Counted from the first letter of the stretch, positions 8,727 through 17,665 are shown. The stretch is 64,000 nucleotides of DNA from Rhodohalobacter mucosus (GCF_003150675.1 NZ_QGGB01000007.1:334891-398890), one strand, 5' to 3'. The notes: generated by a model not told the origin, from the letters alone. A program made the numbers and translations.

Positions 8727-9221
8727 ATGAAACGCAATGAACTTGAGAACAGAATAAACGATGCCGCCGACGGGCTTCTCACCGATGCTGAACGGGTGGT
8801 TCTTGAGCGGGAACTGGAGCAGTATCCTGACCTGATGCAGGATTACCGTGACATTATGGCCTTGCCGGATATATCAGGTATCTACGGAACCGAGGATGAG
8901 CACAGAGATGCATCCTCGATCAGAAGCATCCGGGAACGCCTTATCGAACACGAACCGTTTTCAATGGCGTCCGTTTTCTGGTTCAAAAAGTTTGCGCTTG
9001 CCGCATCACTGCTCATTCTGACGGCCTCATCCCTTGCAGGTTTTTTGACGGGTGCATTTTCCGGGGCAGCGTATACCGATGCGATAACCGCGGATGAATT
9101 GATCTATCCGCAAGATCCCAGCTTTGCGGATGAGTATGTAAGCTACATCTCCGACTGGCCCGGTGAAGGTGGAATTGAAGACACTCAGGGCGAAGAAACC
9201 AATACAACAGGAGCTCAATGA
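8727..9221 (+). CDS. Putative single-pass membrane anti-sigma factor
   Basis: About 164 residues. The cytoplasmic N-terminus begins MKRNELENRINDAADGLLTD and continues with a charged helix bundle, a pattern shared by anti-sigma domains of Bacteroidota (here without the HxxxCxxC zinc motif). One transmembrane helix follows, FALAASLLILTASSLAGFL, at about residues 92-110, and then a short acidic periplasmic tail. The position directly after an ECF sigma gene, and a 4-bp overlap (ATGA, 9218-9221) with the following Spy-like gene, support an anti-sigma role. A GTG at 8718 is an alternative start. The family call rests on context and topology. Confidence 0.7.
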   Translation: MKRNELENRINDAADGLLTDAERVVLERELEQYPDLMQDYRDIMALPDISGIYGTEDEHRDASSIRSIRERLIEHEPFSMASVFWFKKFALAASLLILTASSLAGFLTGAFSGAAYTDAITADELIYPQDPSFADEYVSYISDWPGEGGIEDTQGEETNTTGAQ

Positions 9222-9661
9222 AATCAAAAACAAAAGCCATACTGGCTTATACAGCCATCTTTGTGATCGCATTTATATCGGGTTTTCTGGCAAGCCGCTC
9301 AATTGGCGGATGGGGACCGGAGCATCGCGGTGAACCGCGGGGCTGGGAGCGTGGCGGCGGACCCGGACCTGAAATGCGAGAGAGGATGGAGCAAAGATTA
9401 TCACGGTACCTGGAACTTGAAGAAGCTCAGGAGGAGCCGTTCTTTGAATCGATGGAAGAATACAGGGTGGATGTAGGGCAGGCGATGCGTGAACGCAGGA
9501 TGGCCGAACATCAGCTGATCAGAGAGTACTATGAATCATTTCGTTCAGATCTGACCGGCATCCTCGACAGTGTTCAGCTTCAAAAAATGGACAGCCGGTT
9601 TCATCCCGATTCGGTTCGACAGCATCGCAGCCCGAACCGTTACGGAGAACGGGGTCGCTGA
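9218..9661 (+). CDS. Membrane-anchored Spy/CnrX-like sensor protein
   Basis: 147 residues: an N-terminal membrane anchor (AILAYTAIFVIAFISGFLAS), a glycine- and charge-rich linker, then a helical domain rich in Glu, Met and Arg (RMEQRLSRYLELEEAQEEP and MRERRMAEHQLIREYYESF). The architecture matches the periplasmic metal or envelope sensors (CnrX, Spy-like heavy-metal resistance family) that sit next to ECF sigma/anti-sigma pairs and control release of the sigma factor. Its start overlaps the anti-sigma stop by four bases, so the two are made together. Many Met and His residues could bind metal, but no defined site can be pointed out. Confidence 0.65.
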   Translation: MKSKTKAILAYTAIFVIAFISGFLASRSIGGWGPEHRGEPRGWERGGGPGPEMRERMEQRLSRYLELEEAQEEPFFESMEEYRVDVGQAMRERRMAEHQLIREYYESFRSDLTGILDSVQLQKMDSRFHPDSVRQHRSPNRYGERGR

Positions 9662-9902
9662 GCAGATAATGCGTTTTACCAATGCAGTTTTCAACCCTCA
9701 GCAGAAGAGTCTTAGAGAGAGCGCAATTTTGGCCGGATTGCTCACCGCAAAGGCGTTTATAGGCGGTTTTTCAATTTTTTTCACATCAAAATGTAAGCCC
9801 TTACAAAAAATTGAGCGGTTCATTTATAAATGAAGTTCATTTTTTCTACTTTCACAGACAGTTCTGAAAAAACAGATAATCAATAAAGAGTTTAAAGGCT
9901 GC

Positions 9903-11303
9903 ATGAGCAACAAAGAAAAACCGGAATTGTCGCGTAAATCATTTCTTAAAAAGGCCGGTTTCGGAGCTGCTGCACTGATGGGTTTGCCGGTTTTCACTGA
10001 AAAGTCCCATGGCAATCATTTTTTGCTGAGCCGTAGTAAACGAAAGGCTGAAAAGTTTTCAGCAAATGATCAAGTGAATCTGGCACTGATCGGAGCAGGC
10101 GGTATGGGCCAGGGTAATACCTTCACGGCTCTCAATGTCGATGGAACCCGCCTGGTTGCAGCCTGCGACCTCTACGACAGCCGGCTGAATCGCTGCCGTG
10201 AGCATTGGGGAGATGATCTTTTTATCAGCCGTGATTATCGCGAGATTCTGAACAGGAGCGACGTGGATGCGGTGATCGTGGCAACCACCGACCATTGGCA
10301 TGAAAGAATTACCGTTGCCGCACTTGAGGCGGGTAAACCGGTCTATCTTGAAAAGCCGATGACCCAGACCGTGGAAGAGGGACACCGACTGATTGAGGCC
10401 GAACGCCGAACCGGTGTTCCGCTGATTGTCGGGAGCCAGCGTACCAGCTCTATACTGTATGAAAAAGCGCGCGACCTCATTGATGATGGGGAGATCGGCG
10501 AACTTAACTTTGTGGAGGCGTACTGGGACCGGCGCTCAGCGATAGGCGCCTGGCAATACTCTATTCCTCCGGGCGCAAATTCGCGTAACGTAGACTGGGA
10601 GCGCTTCCGCCAAGGACTGCCGCCCATGGATTTTAATGCCACCCACTTTTTCAGATGGAGAAATTACGATGATTATGGTACCGGGGTTGCGGGTGATCTT
10701 TTTGTACACCTTTTTTCAGGCCTGCATCTGATTACGGGTTCTGTGGGACCCAACCGGGTGATGGGTACCGGCGGGCTTCGCTACTGGGAAGATGGCCGCG
10801 ACGCTGAGGATATGGTTCTGGGCCTGTTCGACTACCCGGAAACGGAGAAGCATCCTGCATTCAACCTCGCACTGAGAGTTAATTTTGCGGATGGCTCAGG
10901 CGGCGGGTCCAGCATTAAACTGGTGGGTTCCGACGGGGTGATTGAGATCGGATGGAATACCGTGACGCTTCGGAAATGGAGGGAACCTGACGCACCCGGA
11001 ATGAGCATCGGTGATTTTGACGCGAGTACCCGCGAGGAGTTCCAGGAGTATTATGCGGAACGGTATCCGGAAACACGTGCCAAAATTATTGAACCGAACG
11101 AGTTTGTATACCGCGCACCCGATGGCTATAACGATCGGTACGATCATTTTGTGAACTGGATGAGTGCCATACGCGACGGGGCGTCCGTGGTTCAGGACAG
11201 TACATTCGGACTTCGGGCAGCGGGTCCGGCACTTCTTACCAGCGTCAGCCTCAGAGAGAAGAGATCCATCGATTGGGATCCGACAGCCATGAGGGCCGGT
11301 TAA
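9903..11303 (+). CDS. Gfo/Idh/MocA-family oxidoreductase, probably Tat-exported
   Basis: 466 residues. The N-terminus reads LSRKSFLKKAGFGAAALMG, a Tat-like signal with RK in place of RR, and is followed by the NAD(P)-binding fold NLALIGAGGMGQGN. The family EKP motif (VYLEKPMTQTVEEG) with the catalytic lysine is present, as is the DHWHERITVAALEAGKP segment. The Tat-exported members with a C-terminal DxxDRYDHFVNW-type segment form a large group in Bacteroidota that oxidises or reduces sugars. It is the first gene of five co-directional genes for sugar oxidation. The specific substrate is unknown. Confidence 0.88.
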   Translation: MSNKEKPELSRKSFLKKAGFGAAALMGLPVFTEKSHGNHFLLSRSKRKAEKFSANDQVNLALIGAGGMGQGNTFTALNVDGTRLVAACDLYDSRLNRCREHWGDDLFISRDYREILNRSDVDAVIVATTDHWHERITVAALEAGKPVYLEKPMTQTVEEGHRLIEAERRTGVPLIVGSQRTSSILYEKARDLIDDGEIGELNFVEAYWDRRSAIGAWQYSIPPGANSRNVDWERFRQGLPPMDFNATHFFRWRNYDDYGTGVAGDLFVHLFSGLHLITGSVGPNRVMGTGGLRYWEDGRDAEDMVLGLFDYPETEKHPAFNLALRVNFADGSGGGSSIKLVGSDGVIEIGWNTVTLRKWREPDAPGMSIGDFDASTREEFQEYYAERYPETRAKIIEPNEFVYRAPDGYNDRYDHFVNWMSAIRDGASVVQDSTFGLRAAGPALLTSVSLREKRSIDWDPTAMRAG

Positions 11304-11319
11304 ACATAAACCAAGTTGA

Positions 11320-12063
11320 ATGATAACGATGAAGAGTAAAAGACGATCCATTTTTTTCACCCTGATACTGATCACACTGACAGGCACTATGGCATATGCT
11401 CAGCACAATACCCTTACGGAAGAGGAGAAGGCGGACGGATGGATGCTGCTTTTTGACGGCGAAAGCACAGAGCACTGGCGCGGGTACAACATGGATGAGT
11501 TTCCCGACAGGGGATGGCATGTGGAGGATGGTGCACTGGTCTATCGTCCCCCGCAGACCGATACCTGGAGCTCAGCACTTGATATCATCACGCGGGAGAA
11601 ATTCAGTGACTTTATGTTCAAAATTGAGTGGATGATTGAAGAGGCCGGAAACAGCGGCATCTTTTATCATGTGCTGGAACAGCCAACCCAGGCGATCTAC
11701 TGGTCCGGACTGGAGATGCAGATTCTTGACAATATCAATCATCCCGATGCAGACCAGGGAATTGCGGGCAACAGAAAAGCGGGGTCCCTCTATGACCTGA
11801 TCCCCGCCGATCCGCAGAACACGCGCCCCCATAACCAATGGAACTCCGTTACCATCGTATCGGACGGACCCAGGGTAGAGCACTGGCAGAACGGAGAAAA
11901 GATACTTGAATATGAGCGCTGGACCCCGGAATGGTTCGAGATGATCCGGAACAGCAAGTTTAACGGTCACCCCGAATTCGGTGCGATGCGGGAAGGGCAT
12001 CTTGGCCTTCAGGATCACGGGGATGTGGTAAAATTTCGCAACATCAAGATCAAGGAACTTTAG
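11320..12063 (+). CDS. DUF1080 (3-keto-disaccharide hydrolase-type) secreted protein
   Basis: 247 residues with a signal peptide (RSIFFTLILITLTGTMAYAQ) and one DUF1080 domain. Markers are GWMLLFDGESTEHWRGYN at the start of the domain, FKIEWMIEEAGNSGIFYHV in the middle and FRNIKIKEL at the very end. The fold is a concanavalin-like beta sandwich, and characterised members hydrolyse 3-keto-glycosides in the periplasm. It lies 16 bp after the Gfo/Idh/MocA gene and 48 bp before the GMC oxidoreductase. Together these would oxidise a glycoside at C3 and then cleave it. ATGs at 11320 and 11329 are both possible starts. Confidence 0.88.
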   Translation: MITMKSKRRSIFFTLILITLTGTMAYAQHNTLTEEEKADGWMLLFDGESTEHWRGYNMDEFPDRGWHVEDGALVYRPPQTDTWSSALDIITREKFSDFMFKIEWMIEEAGNSGIFYHVLEQPTQAIYWSGLEMQILDNINHPDADQGIAGNRKAGSLYDLIPADPQNTRPHNQWNSVTIVSDGPRVEHWQNGEKILEYERWTPEWFEMIRNSKFNGHPEFGAMREGHLGLQDHGDVVKFRNIKIKEL

Positions 12064-12111
12064 AAGTACGTAATTAGCAACAGAATCAGAACATAAGTAA
12101 GTACGTGTATT

Positions 12112-13809
12112 ATGAACCTAAACCTGAAAGCCAGACAGAACAATACCTACGACGCTATCGTGGTGGGTACGGGAATTAGCGGCGGCTGGGCTGCAAAGGA
12201 ACTGACTGAAAACGGATTAAACACCCTGGTGCTGGAGCGGGGACGTAATGTGCGCCACGTTGAAGACTATCCGACAATGCTGATGAAGCCCTGGGAAATA
12301 CCGTACAATAACCAGGTTCCGCCGGAAGAGGCGAAACACTATCAGAAGCAGATGCGAACCGGCTATACAATCCGGCAGACCACGAAACACTGGTGGGTCC
12401 GCGATACGGATCAGCCCTATGAAGAGGTCAAGCGATTCGACTGGATACGTGGATATCACGTGGGCGGCCGATCCATTATGTGGGGCCGCCAAAGCTACCG
12501 GCTGGCCCCGATGGATTTTGAAGCCAACGCAAAAGATGGCATTGGAGTGGACTGGCCGATTCGGTATGACGACCTGGCACCGTGGTACACGCATGTGGAG
12601 AAGTTTGCGGGCATCAGCGGAGAGGCTCTGGGACTGCCTCAGCTGCCCGACAGTGATTTTCTGCCTCCATGGGAGCTGAACTGTCTGGAGGAGGTGCTGA
12701 AAGAGACCATGGCCGAACGATTTAACCGCGTGCTCACAATCGGCCGGACAGCAAATATGACGCAACCGCACAACGGCCGCGGAAAGTGCATGTCGCGAAA
12801 CCTCTGCAGCCGGGGTTGTCCCTATGGCGGATATTTCAGCAGTAATGCATCTACGCTTCCGGCTGCTGCCGCGACAGGAAATATGACCCTGAGGCCTCAT
12901 TCCATCGTCGATTCAGTGATTTACGATGAAGAGCTGGGTAAAGCAACCGGTGTAAGGGTGATTGATGCCGAAACACTGGAAACGACTGAATACTATGCAA
13001 ATGTCATCTTTCTGAACGCATCCTGCATGAATACGACCCTCATCATGATGAACTCCATTTCCGACCGTTTTCCGAATGGACTTGGAAATGATTCCGGTGA
13101 GCTGGGGCACAACGTAATGGACCATCACTTCAGGGTAGGTGCAAACGGCGAGTACGACGGGTTTGAAGACAGATATTATTGGGGCCGCCGGCCAACCGGA
13201 TTTTATATCCCCCGTTACCGAAACCTGGAAAGAAATGACCGTCCTTACCTCCGGGGGTTTGGCTACCAGGGAGGAGCCAGCCGGGAGGGATGGCAGCGGG
13301 GCGTACGTGAGCTTGCCATTGGCGAACCCCTGAAGGAGTTTGTTCAGGCCCCCGGAAGGTGGACCATGGGGATGACCGCATTTGGCGAAATGCTCCCCGA
13401 TCACTCCAACCGTGTGTACCTCGATCGCGATAAAACGGATAAGTGGGGTCAGCCTACACTGGTTTTCGATGTGGAATTCAAGGAAAATGAGTACAAGATG
13501 CGTGAGGACATGAAAAATGACGCGGCTGAGATGCTTGAGGCGGCCGGGATGAAAAATGTGCGGACATTTGACGATCCGGGCGGACCCGGCCTTGGCATTC
13601 ACGAGATGGGTACCGCCAGAATGGGGCGGGATCCGAAAACATCGGTGCTGAACGGATGGAACCAGGTTCACGCCTGTAAAAATGTATATGTGACGGACGG
13701 GGCCTGCATGACCTCAGCCGCCTGCCAGAATCCATCACTGACCTACATGGCATTCGCTGCAAGAGCAGCCAACCATGCAGCTGAAGAACTCAAAAAAGGA
13801 AACCTGTAA
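12112..13809 (+). CDS. GMC-family FAD oxidoreductase (glycoside/sugar 3-dehydrogenase-type catalytic subunit)
   Basis: 565 residues. The FAD-binding motif YDAIVVGTGISGGWAAKEL opens the protein. The C-terminal GMC signature includes HEMGTARMGRDP and TDGACMTSAACQNPSLTYMA. A cysteine group, KCMSRNLCSRGCPYGG, at about residues 224-239 resembles the iron-sulfur site of membrane FAD glucose dehydrogenase alpha subunits and could carry electrons out. There is no signal peptide; export would occur by hitch-hiking on the Tat substrate encoded next. That subunit-3-like gene follows after a 4-bp gap, the standard alpha/gamma pairing of gluconate 2-dehydrogenase and glucose 3-dehydrogenase complexes. No cytochrome subunit is present in this cluster. 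Confidence 0.9.
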   Translation: MNLNLKARQNNTYDAIVVGTGISGGWAAKELTENGLNTLVLERGRNVRHVEDYPTMLMKPWEIPYNNQVPPEEAKHYQKQMRTGYTIRQTTKHWWVRDTDQPYEEVKRFDWIRGYHVGGRSIMWGRQSYRLAPMDFEANAKDGIGVDWPIRYDDLAPWYTHVEKFAGISGEALGLPQLPDSDFLPPWELNCLEEVLKETMAERFNRVLTIGRTANMTQPHNGRGKCMSRNLCSRGCPYGGYFSSNASTLPAAAATGNMTLRPHSIVDSVIYDEELGKATGVRVIDAETLETTEYYANVIFLNASCMNTTLIMMNSISDRFPNGLGNDSGELGHNVMDHHFRVGANGEYDGFEDRYYWGRRPTGFYIPRYRNLERNDRPYLRGFGYQGGASREGWQRGVRELAIGEPLKEFVQAPGRWTMGMTAFGEMLPDHSNRVYLDRDKTDKWGQPTLVFDVEFKENEYKMREDMKNDAAEMLEAAGMKNVRTFDDPGGPGLGIHEMGTARMGRDPKTSVLNGWNQVHACKNVYVTDGACMTSAACQNPSLTYMAFAARAANHAAEELKKGNL

Positions 13810-13813
13810 GATC

Positions 13814-14374
13814 ATGGAAAAAATCGACAGAAAAGAAGCGATCAAACGAGCCGCGGCACTGATGGGGGGCGTGGTTTTTGCTCCCAGCATCCTGGGTGTT
13901 CTGAAAGGATGTACCGCATCGCCCGGGCCCTGGCAGCCTGAACTGTTCAGTTCGCGACAGGCGGCGTTTACTACAGCCATGGCCAACACCATTCTACCCG
14001 GCGCCGCCGAGCAGGGCGTCCCTGCATTTATCGAAAGCATGGTGAAGGATATCTATACCGAAGAGCAGCGTGAGATGTATATTGACGCCATGGACACACT
14101 TATCGAGAAATGCGTTGTTGAAACCGGCAGCGACTTTGCGGAGCTTGATGAGCAGGCACAATTTGATTTTGCAACGATTGAAAACACAAATGCAGTTGAA
14201 GCCGGATATGCGGAAGGCCCGCAGTTTTTCCTGATTCTGAAGGAACTCACCATGGTAGGATTCTTTACATCGGAATACGGGGCTACGCAGGTGCTCAGGT
14301 ATCAGGAAATACCGGGTGTTTACCAGGGGTGCATACCGTTTGAGGATGTGGGTAAAACCTGGGCCACAAGCTGA
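13814..14374 (+). CDS. Gluconate 2-dehydrogenase subunit 3-like (small subunit)
   Basis: About 186 residues. The N-terminus (DRKEAIKRAAALMGGVVFAP) is a Tat-like signal with an LKGC lipobox-like site. The body matches the gluconate_2-dh3 family: FTTAMANTILPGAAEQGVPA followed by FIESMVKDIYTEEQR near the start, and a GYAEGPQFFLILKELTMVGFF segment with FTSEYGATQ near the end. Such subunits chaperone the flavoprotein and carry it through the Tat pore. The start at ATG 13814, four bases after the GMC stop, removes an upstream overlap that the longer frame would create. It forms a two-subunit enzyme with the preceding gene. Confidence 0.85.
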   Translation: MEKIDRKEAIKRAAALMGGVVFAPSILGVLKGCTASPGPWQPELFSSRQAAFTTAMANTILPGAAEQGVPAFIESMVKDIYTEEQREMYIDAMDTLIEKCVVETGSDFAELDEQAQFDFATIENTNAVEAGYAEGPQFFLILKELTMVGFFTSEYGATQVLRYQEIPGVYQGCIPFEDVGKTWATS

Positions 14375-14470
14375 AACTGACTTAACTTATGTCGGGTTGC
14401 CACCGGGGCATGGAAGCATGAGTTGTGATCTTGTTCCGCAACCGCGATAATCAATTCATTACCTAACGAT

Positions 14471-16009
14471 ATGAGCATCTCTCCTCAGCCGCGTCCCAAA
14501 CTTGGTTTCTGGGAAATATGGAACATGAGTTTCGGATTTCTGGGTATTCAGTTTGGGTTTGCACTCCAGAATGCAAACGTGAGCCGTATTTTTGAAACGC
14601 TTGGTGCCAATGTAGACCTGATTCCGCTTCTATGGCTCGCGGCTCCGGTTACCGGCCTTGTCATTCAGCCGATTGTCGGATATTTCAGCGACCGGACCTG
14701 GACCCGTCTTGGTCGCAGGCGACCCTATTTTCTATGGGGAGCCATTTTTGCCTCTGCGGCGCTTATTGTGATGCCCAATTCTCCCGTTCTCTGGGTGGCT
14801 GCGGGGATGCTCTGGATCCTGGATGCATCCATCAACATCTCCATGGAACCGTTTCGTGCATTTGTGGGCGATACGCTGCCGTCCGAACAGCGCACCAAGG
14901 GTTTTGCCATGCAAAGTTTTTTTATCGGAACCGGTGCCGTGGTCGCATCCGCGCTTCCCTGGATGATGACCAACTGGTTCAATGTGGCCAACACCGCTCC
15001 GGAAGGGGTGATACCGCCGTCCGTGAAGTGGTCGTTCTACATTGGAGGTGTGGTCTTTCTGCTGGCGGTTATGTGGACCGTTTTTCGCTCCCACGAATAC
15101 TCACCGGATGAGCTGGAAGCTTTTGAAGCGTACGATGATTTACAAATAAGCGGAGCTGATGAAGCAAAACGGGATATCCCGATCGAAGCCGGGGAAGGGA
15201 AAAAGAAAGTGACGTTTGGAAACATCGCACTCCTTGCGGGATTGTTGCTCTCGTACTGGGTCTGGTCGGGGAGTTACGACAGTGAGCTCTACATCCTCAC
15301 CGTGGGCACGGCCGTGCTGGGGCTGGTATCTCTGATGGCAGGGTTCCTTCAGAAATCCGGCAATACAAGCCAGGGTTTGGTGGTTGTGGTTCACGATTTT
15401 CTGACCATGCCCAAAACCATGGTGCAGCTCGCGGTGGTACAGTTCTTCTCCTGGTTTGCACTTTTTGCAATGTGGATCTATACAACCGCAGCCGTTACAT
15501 CCCACATCTATGGAACCAGCGACACCACATCCATTCTATACAACGAGGGAGCCGACTGGGTGGGAATTCTATTCGCTGTTTACAACGGTTTCGCGGCCGT
15601 CATTGCCTTTGCGCTGGCGCCTATGGCAAAAGCAACCAGCCGCAAGATTGTTCATGCCATTGCGCTGATTGCGGGCGGACTCAGCCTGATATCGATCTAC
15701 TTCATGCCGAACCCAAATCTTCTCATCATTCCGATGATCGGAATCGGCCTTGCCTGGGCCAGCATCCTTGCTATGCCCTACGCCATCCTGGCCGGGTCAC
15801 TCCCCGCGAGTAAAATGGGACTCTACATGGGAATTTTTAACTTCTTCATCGTGATCCCGCAAATTATCGCGGCCAGCATGCTGGGTTATATCACGCGCAA
15901 CTGGTTTGAAGGGGAGGCGATCTACTCCCTGATGCTGGGAGGTGGCGCCATGATCATTGCCGCTGCATCGATGTATTTTGTAGATGATGTGGATAACCCG
16001 GATGCGTGA
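14471..16009 (+). CDS. MFS sugar transporter (SLC45/GPH-like)
   Basis: 512 residues with about twelve transmembrane helices. The loop between helices 2 and 3 reads VGYFSDRTWTRLGRRRPYFL, the signature of the SLC45 / sucrose-type and maltose-type MFS transporters, and FGLQNANVS-like residues (FALQNANVSRIFETLG) occupy helix 1. A hydrophilic linker near residues 215-240 divides the halves. It is the last gene of the sugar-oxidation cluster, about 100 bp after the small subunit, so it probably imports the disaccharide or the keto-sugar product. Substrate specificity cannot be read from sequence. Confidence 0.85.
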   Translation: MSISPQPRPKLGFWEIWNMSFGFLGIQFGFALQNANVSRIFETLGANVDLIPLLWLAAPVTGLVIQPIVGYFSDRTWTRLGRRRPYFLWGAIFASAALIVMPNSPVLWVAAGMLWILDASINISMEPFRAFVGDTLPSEQRTKGFAMQSFFIGTGAVVASALPWMMTNWFNVANTAPEGVIPPSVKWSFYIGGVVFLLAVMWTVFRSHEYSPDELEAFEAYDDLQISGADEAKRDIPIEAGEGKKKVTFGNIALLAGLLLSYWVWSGSYDSELYILTVGTAVLGLVSLMAGFLQKSGNTSQGLVVVVHDFLTMPKTMVQLAVVQFFSWFALFAMWIYTTAAVTSHIYGTSDTTSILYNEGADWVGILFAVYNGFAAVIAFALAPMAKATSRKIVHAIALIAGGLSLISIYFMPNPNLLIIPMIGIGLAWASILAMPYAILAGSLPASKMGLYMGIFNFFIVIPQIIAASMLGYITRNWFEGEAIYSLMLGGGAMIIAAASMYFVDDVDNPDA

Positions 16010-16047
16010 TTGGTTTGGTGTTTTCTCTTAATAGTTCTTCCCAGAAA

Positions 16048-16670
16048 CCCCTCGAAAGTGATTCGGGCGTTGATGAATATCCAGCCTCGGGGTTCAGATG
16101 GGTGCTTCATCCAACCCCGGGTTGCACCCGGGGCTACTGAGATTCAACGCCTCCGGCGTTGGAGGCAAGAAGGCATATCTGGCGGCGCGGTAAGGAGCTT
16201 CCTGCATTTTGGATTCTTATGCGCCGCCCCTGTCAACTCCGCTACCTGTCATCCCGACTAAGTGATCCGTCCCGATTTTTTGCGGGGCGGAGCCCGCATG
16301 GAGGGAACCCCCAAGCGTCTCATTTGGATAATCCTTACTGTAAGCCCCTCGACAAAAATCCGGGCGTTGATCAAAATCCGGCCTCGGGGTTCAGATGGGT
16401 GCTTCATCCAACCCCGGGTTGCACCCGGGGCTATTGAGATTTAACGCCTTCGGCGTTGGAGGCAAGAAGGCATATCTGGCGGCGCGGGAAAAGAACTTTT
16501 ATCAATTTAGAATTCTTATGCGCCGCCGCTGTCCACACGAGGACTGTCATCCCGAGTGAGTGAAGCGATCAAATCGAGGGATCTCCCAGCGTCTCAATTG
16601 GATAATCCTTCCCATTAACCCCTCGACATGAAACCGGCATTGAGAACAGGCCTCAGGTTTGATTTAAGAA
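16048..16670. repeat. Two and a bit tandem copies of a ~280-bp intergenic unit
   Basis: Unit 1 starts at CCCCTCG 16048, unit 2 at 16345 and a partial unit 3 at 16619 (offsets 297 and 274 bp). Each full unit holds GGTTCAGATGGGTGCTTCAT, a GC-rich hairpin CCCCGGGTTGCACCCGGGG, the CGCC(T/C)CGGCG(T) hairpin and CATATCTGGCGGCGCGG in the same order, with scattered substitutions. It resembles REP/BIME-type repeats. It lies downstream of the MFS gene and contains no supported gene. Confidence 0.75.
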
Positions 16671-16696
16671 AAAATATTACTTCAGGAAACTTCATA

Positions 16697-16752
16697 CATC
16701 GCTCATCGCTCATCGCTCATCGCTCATCGTCCATCGCCAGTCGCCAGTCATC
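16697..16752. repeat. Heptamer tandem repeat (CATCGCT)
   Basis: CATCGCT is repeated about five times with perfect 7-bp periodicity and then decays through TCCATCGCCAGTCGCCAGTC. One of several heptanucleotide arrays in the window. Confidence 0.75.
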
Positions 16753-16778
16753 CACTATTTTTCATGACTCTTTTCTTA

Positions 16779-16808
16779 GTTGCAACAGTTTTGTAAATTG
16801 GTTGCAAC
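16779..16808. promoter_or_regulatory. Paired GTTGCAAC palindromes, probable VapB operator
   Basis: Two copies of the 8-bp palindrome GTTGCAAC (16779-16786 and 16801-16808) have centres 22 bp apart, about two helical turns, just upstream of the antitoxin ATG at 16827. Ribbon-helix-helix antitoxins bind such paired sites. Function inferred from position and symmetry. Confidence 0.55.
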
Positions 16809-16826
16809 CAATATAAGGGCCATCGA

Positions 16827-17102
16827 ATGTCTGAAAAGAAAAAAAATATCGTTTGGTTCGGGATGAAGCTCACTCCTGAAGAAAAGCGGAAGATTGAACT
16901 TCTTGCCGATAAGAAGGGGATGTCTCAAAAAGAGATGATTCTGAGCCTCGTGGAAGAGGAAGTGCTGGAATACACCGTAACACTCCGTGAAGGTTCGCTG
17001 CTCGATCGTGCTCAAAGCCTAACAGGCGTTTTTGAGGGCCCTGATGATCTTTCTGTAAATCCAAAATATCTGGAAGGATTCGGTGAAAAGAATCTTCATT
17101 GA
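16827..17102 (+). CDS. VapB-like ribbon-helix-helix antitoxin
   Basis: 91 residues. The segment WFGMKLTPEEKRKIELLADK with GMSQKEMILSLVEEEV fits a ribbon-helix-helix DNA-binding unit at about residues 10-45 (one strand, two helices). The C-terminal half (LLDRAQSLTGVFEGPDDLSV) would wrap around the toxin. It overlaps the PIN-domain gene by 20 bp, the usual order and coupling of VapBC pairs. Two GTTGCAAC palindromes lie upstream. The family assignment depends partly on the partner. Confidence 0.75.
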   Translation: MSEKKKNIVWFGMKLTPEEKRKIELLADKKGMSQKEMILSLVEEEVLEYTVTLREGSLLDRAQSLTGVFEGPDDLSVNPKYLEGFGEKNLH

Positions 17103-17499
17103 TACAGGTCCCATGATATCTCTTTTGAATAAAAGAGATTCGCACCATCTCTGGGCCACCCAACGCCTGAATCAAATGGATGAACCCATGACCATTGTCA
17201 CGGCATCCGTTACGGAAGTTCTTTTTATTCTTAAAAGAATGGGTGTTACGGCTGCGCATTTTTTTAACTGGGTAGATGAAGGCATCCTGGTTGTCGAAAA
17301 TCCTTATCCGGAAAAGAAAGAGCTCATTCACAGACTTTACGGTAAGTACAGTGATATCCCTGTTTCTTTTGCGGATATTTGTCTGCTCGCCGCGGCTTAT
17401 TCCAATTCAAATGTATCTGTTTTTACACTCGACAGCGATTTTCTGTTATTCAGGAATTCAAAAGGAAAACCACTGGATCTCATTTCACCTTTTGCCTGA
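17083..17499 (+). CDS. VapC-like PIN-domain toxin
   Basis: 138 residues forming a single PIN domain. The conserved acidic residues are visible: Asp in IFIDTGPMISLL (residue 7), Glu in TASVTEVLFIL (about residue 46), Asp in VSFADICLLAAA (about 99) and Asp in FTLDSDFLLF (about 117-119). PIN toxins are Mg2+-dependent ribonucleases that cut tRNA or rRNA. It is co-transcribed with the preceding antitoxin. A short GCCTGA/TCAGGC inverted repeat just after the stop (17503-17530) may be a weak terminator. Confidence 0.88.
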   Translation: MKRIFIDTGPMISLLNKRDSHHLWATQRLNQMDEPMTIVTASVTEVLFILKRMGVTAAHFFNWVDEGILVVENPYPEKKELIHRLYGKYSDIPVSFADICLLAAAYSNSNVSVFTLDSDFLLFRNSKGKPLDLISPFA

Positions 17500-17600
17500 T
17501 ATCCGCCTGAAAAGTTCCTATCATTCAGGCTGAATAAATGCTTCGAAATTCACGAAGCAATAGTTTAACATTACAACTCATAAACTTGTATTAAGCAAAG

Positions 17601-17665
17601 TGAACCACCCCCGACCCCTCCTTGCCCCATAGGGATCCCTGCGGGGAAAAGGAGGGGAGACTCTC
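17601..17665. repeat. Dispersed repeat with CCCCTCCTT...AAGGAGGGG arms
   Basis: CCCCTCCTT and AAGGAGGGG flank a short GC-rich loop, with the conserved tail AGACTCTCTTCC. The same pattern recurs at about 47679-47716 and in variant form at 52370-52420 and 52485-52545. Upstream of the thioredoxin-fold gene. Confidence 0.7.

Noticed and set aside
12217..13671. Long minus-strand frames
   Set aside because: Antisense to the GMC oxidoreductase; high-GC shadow frames.
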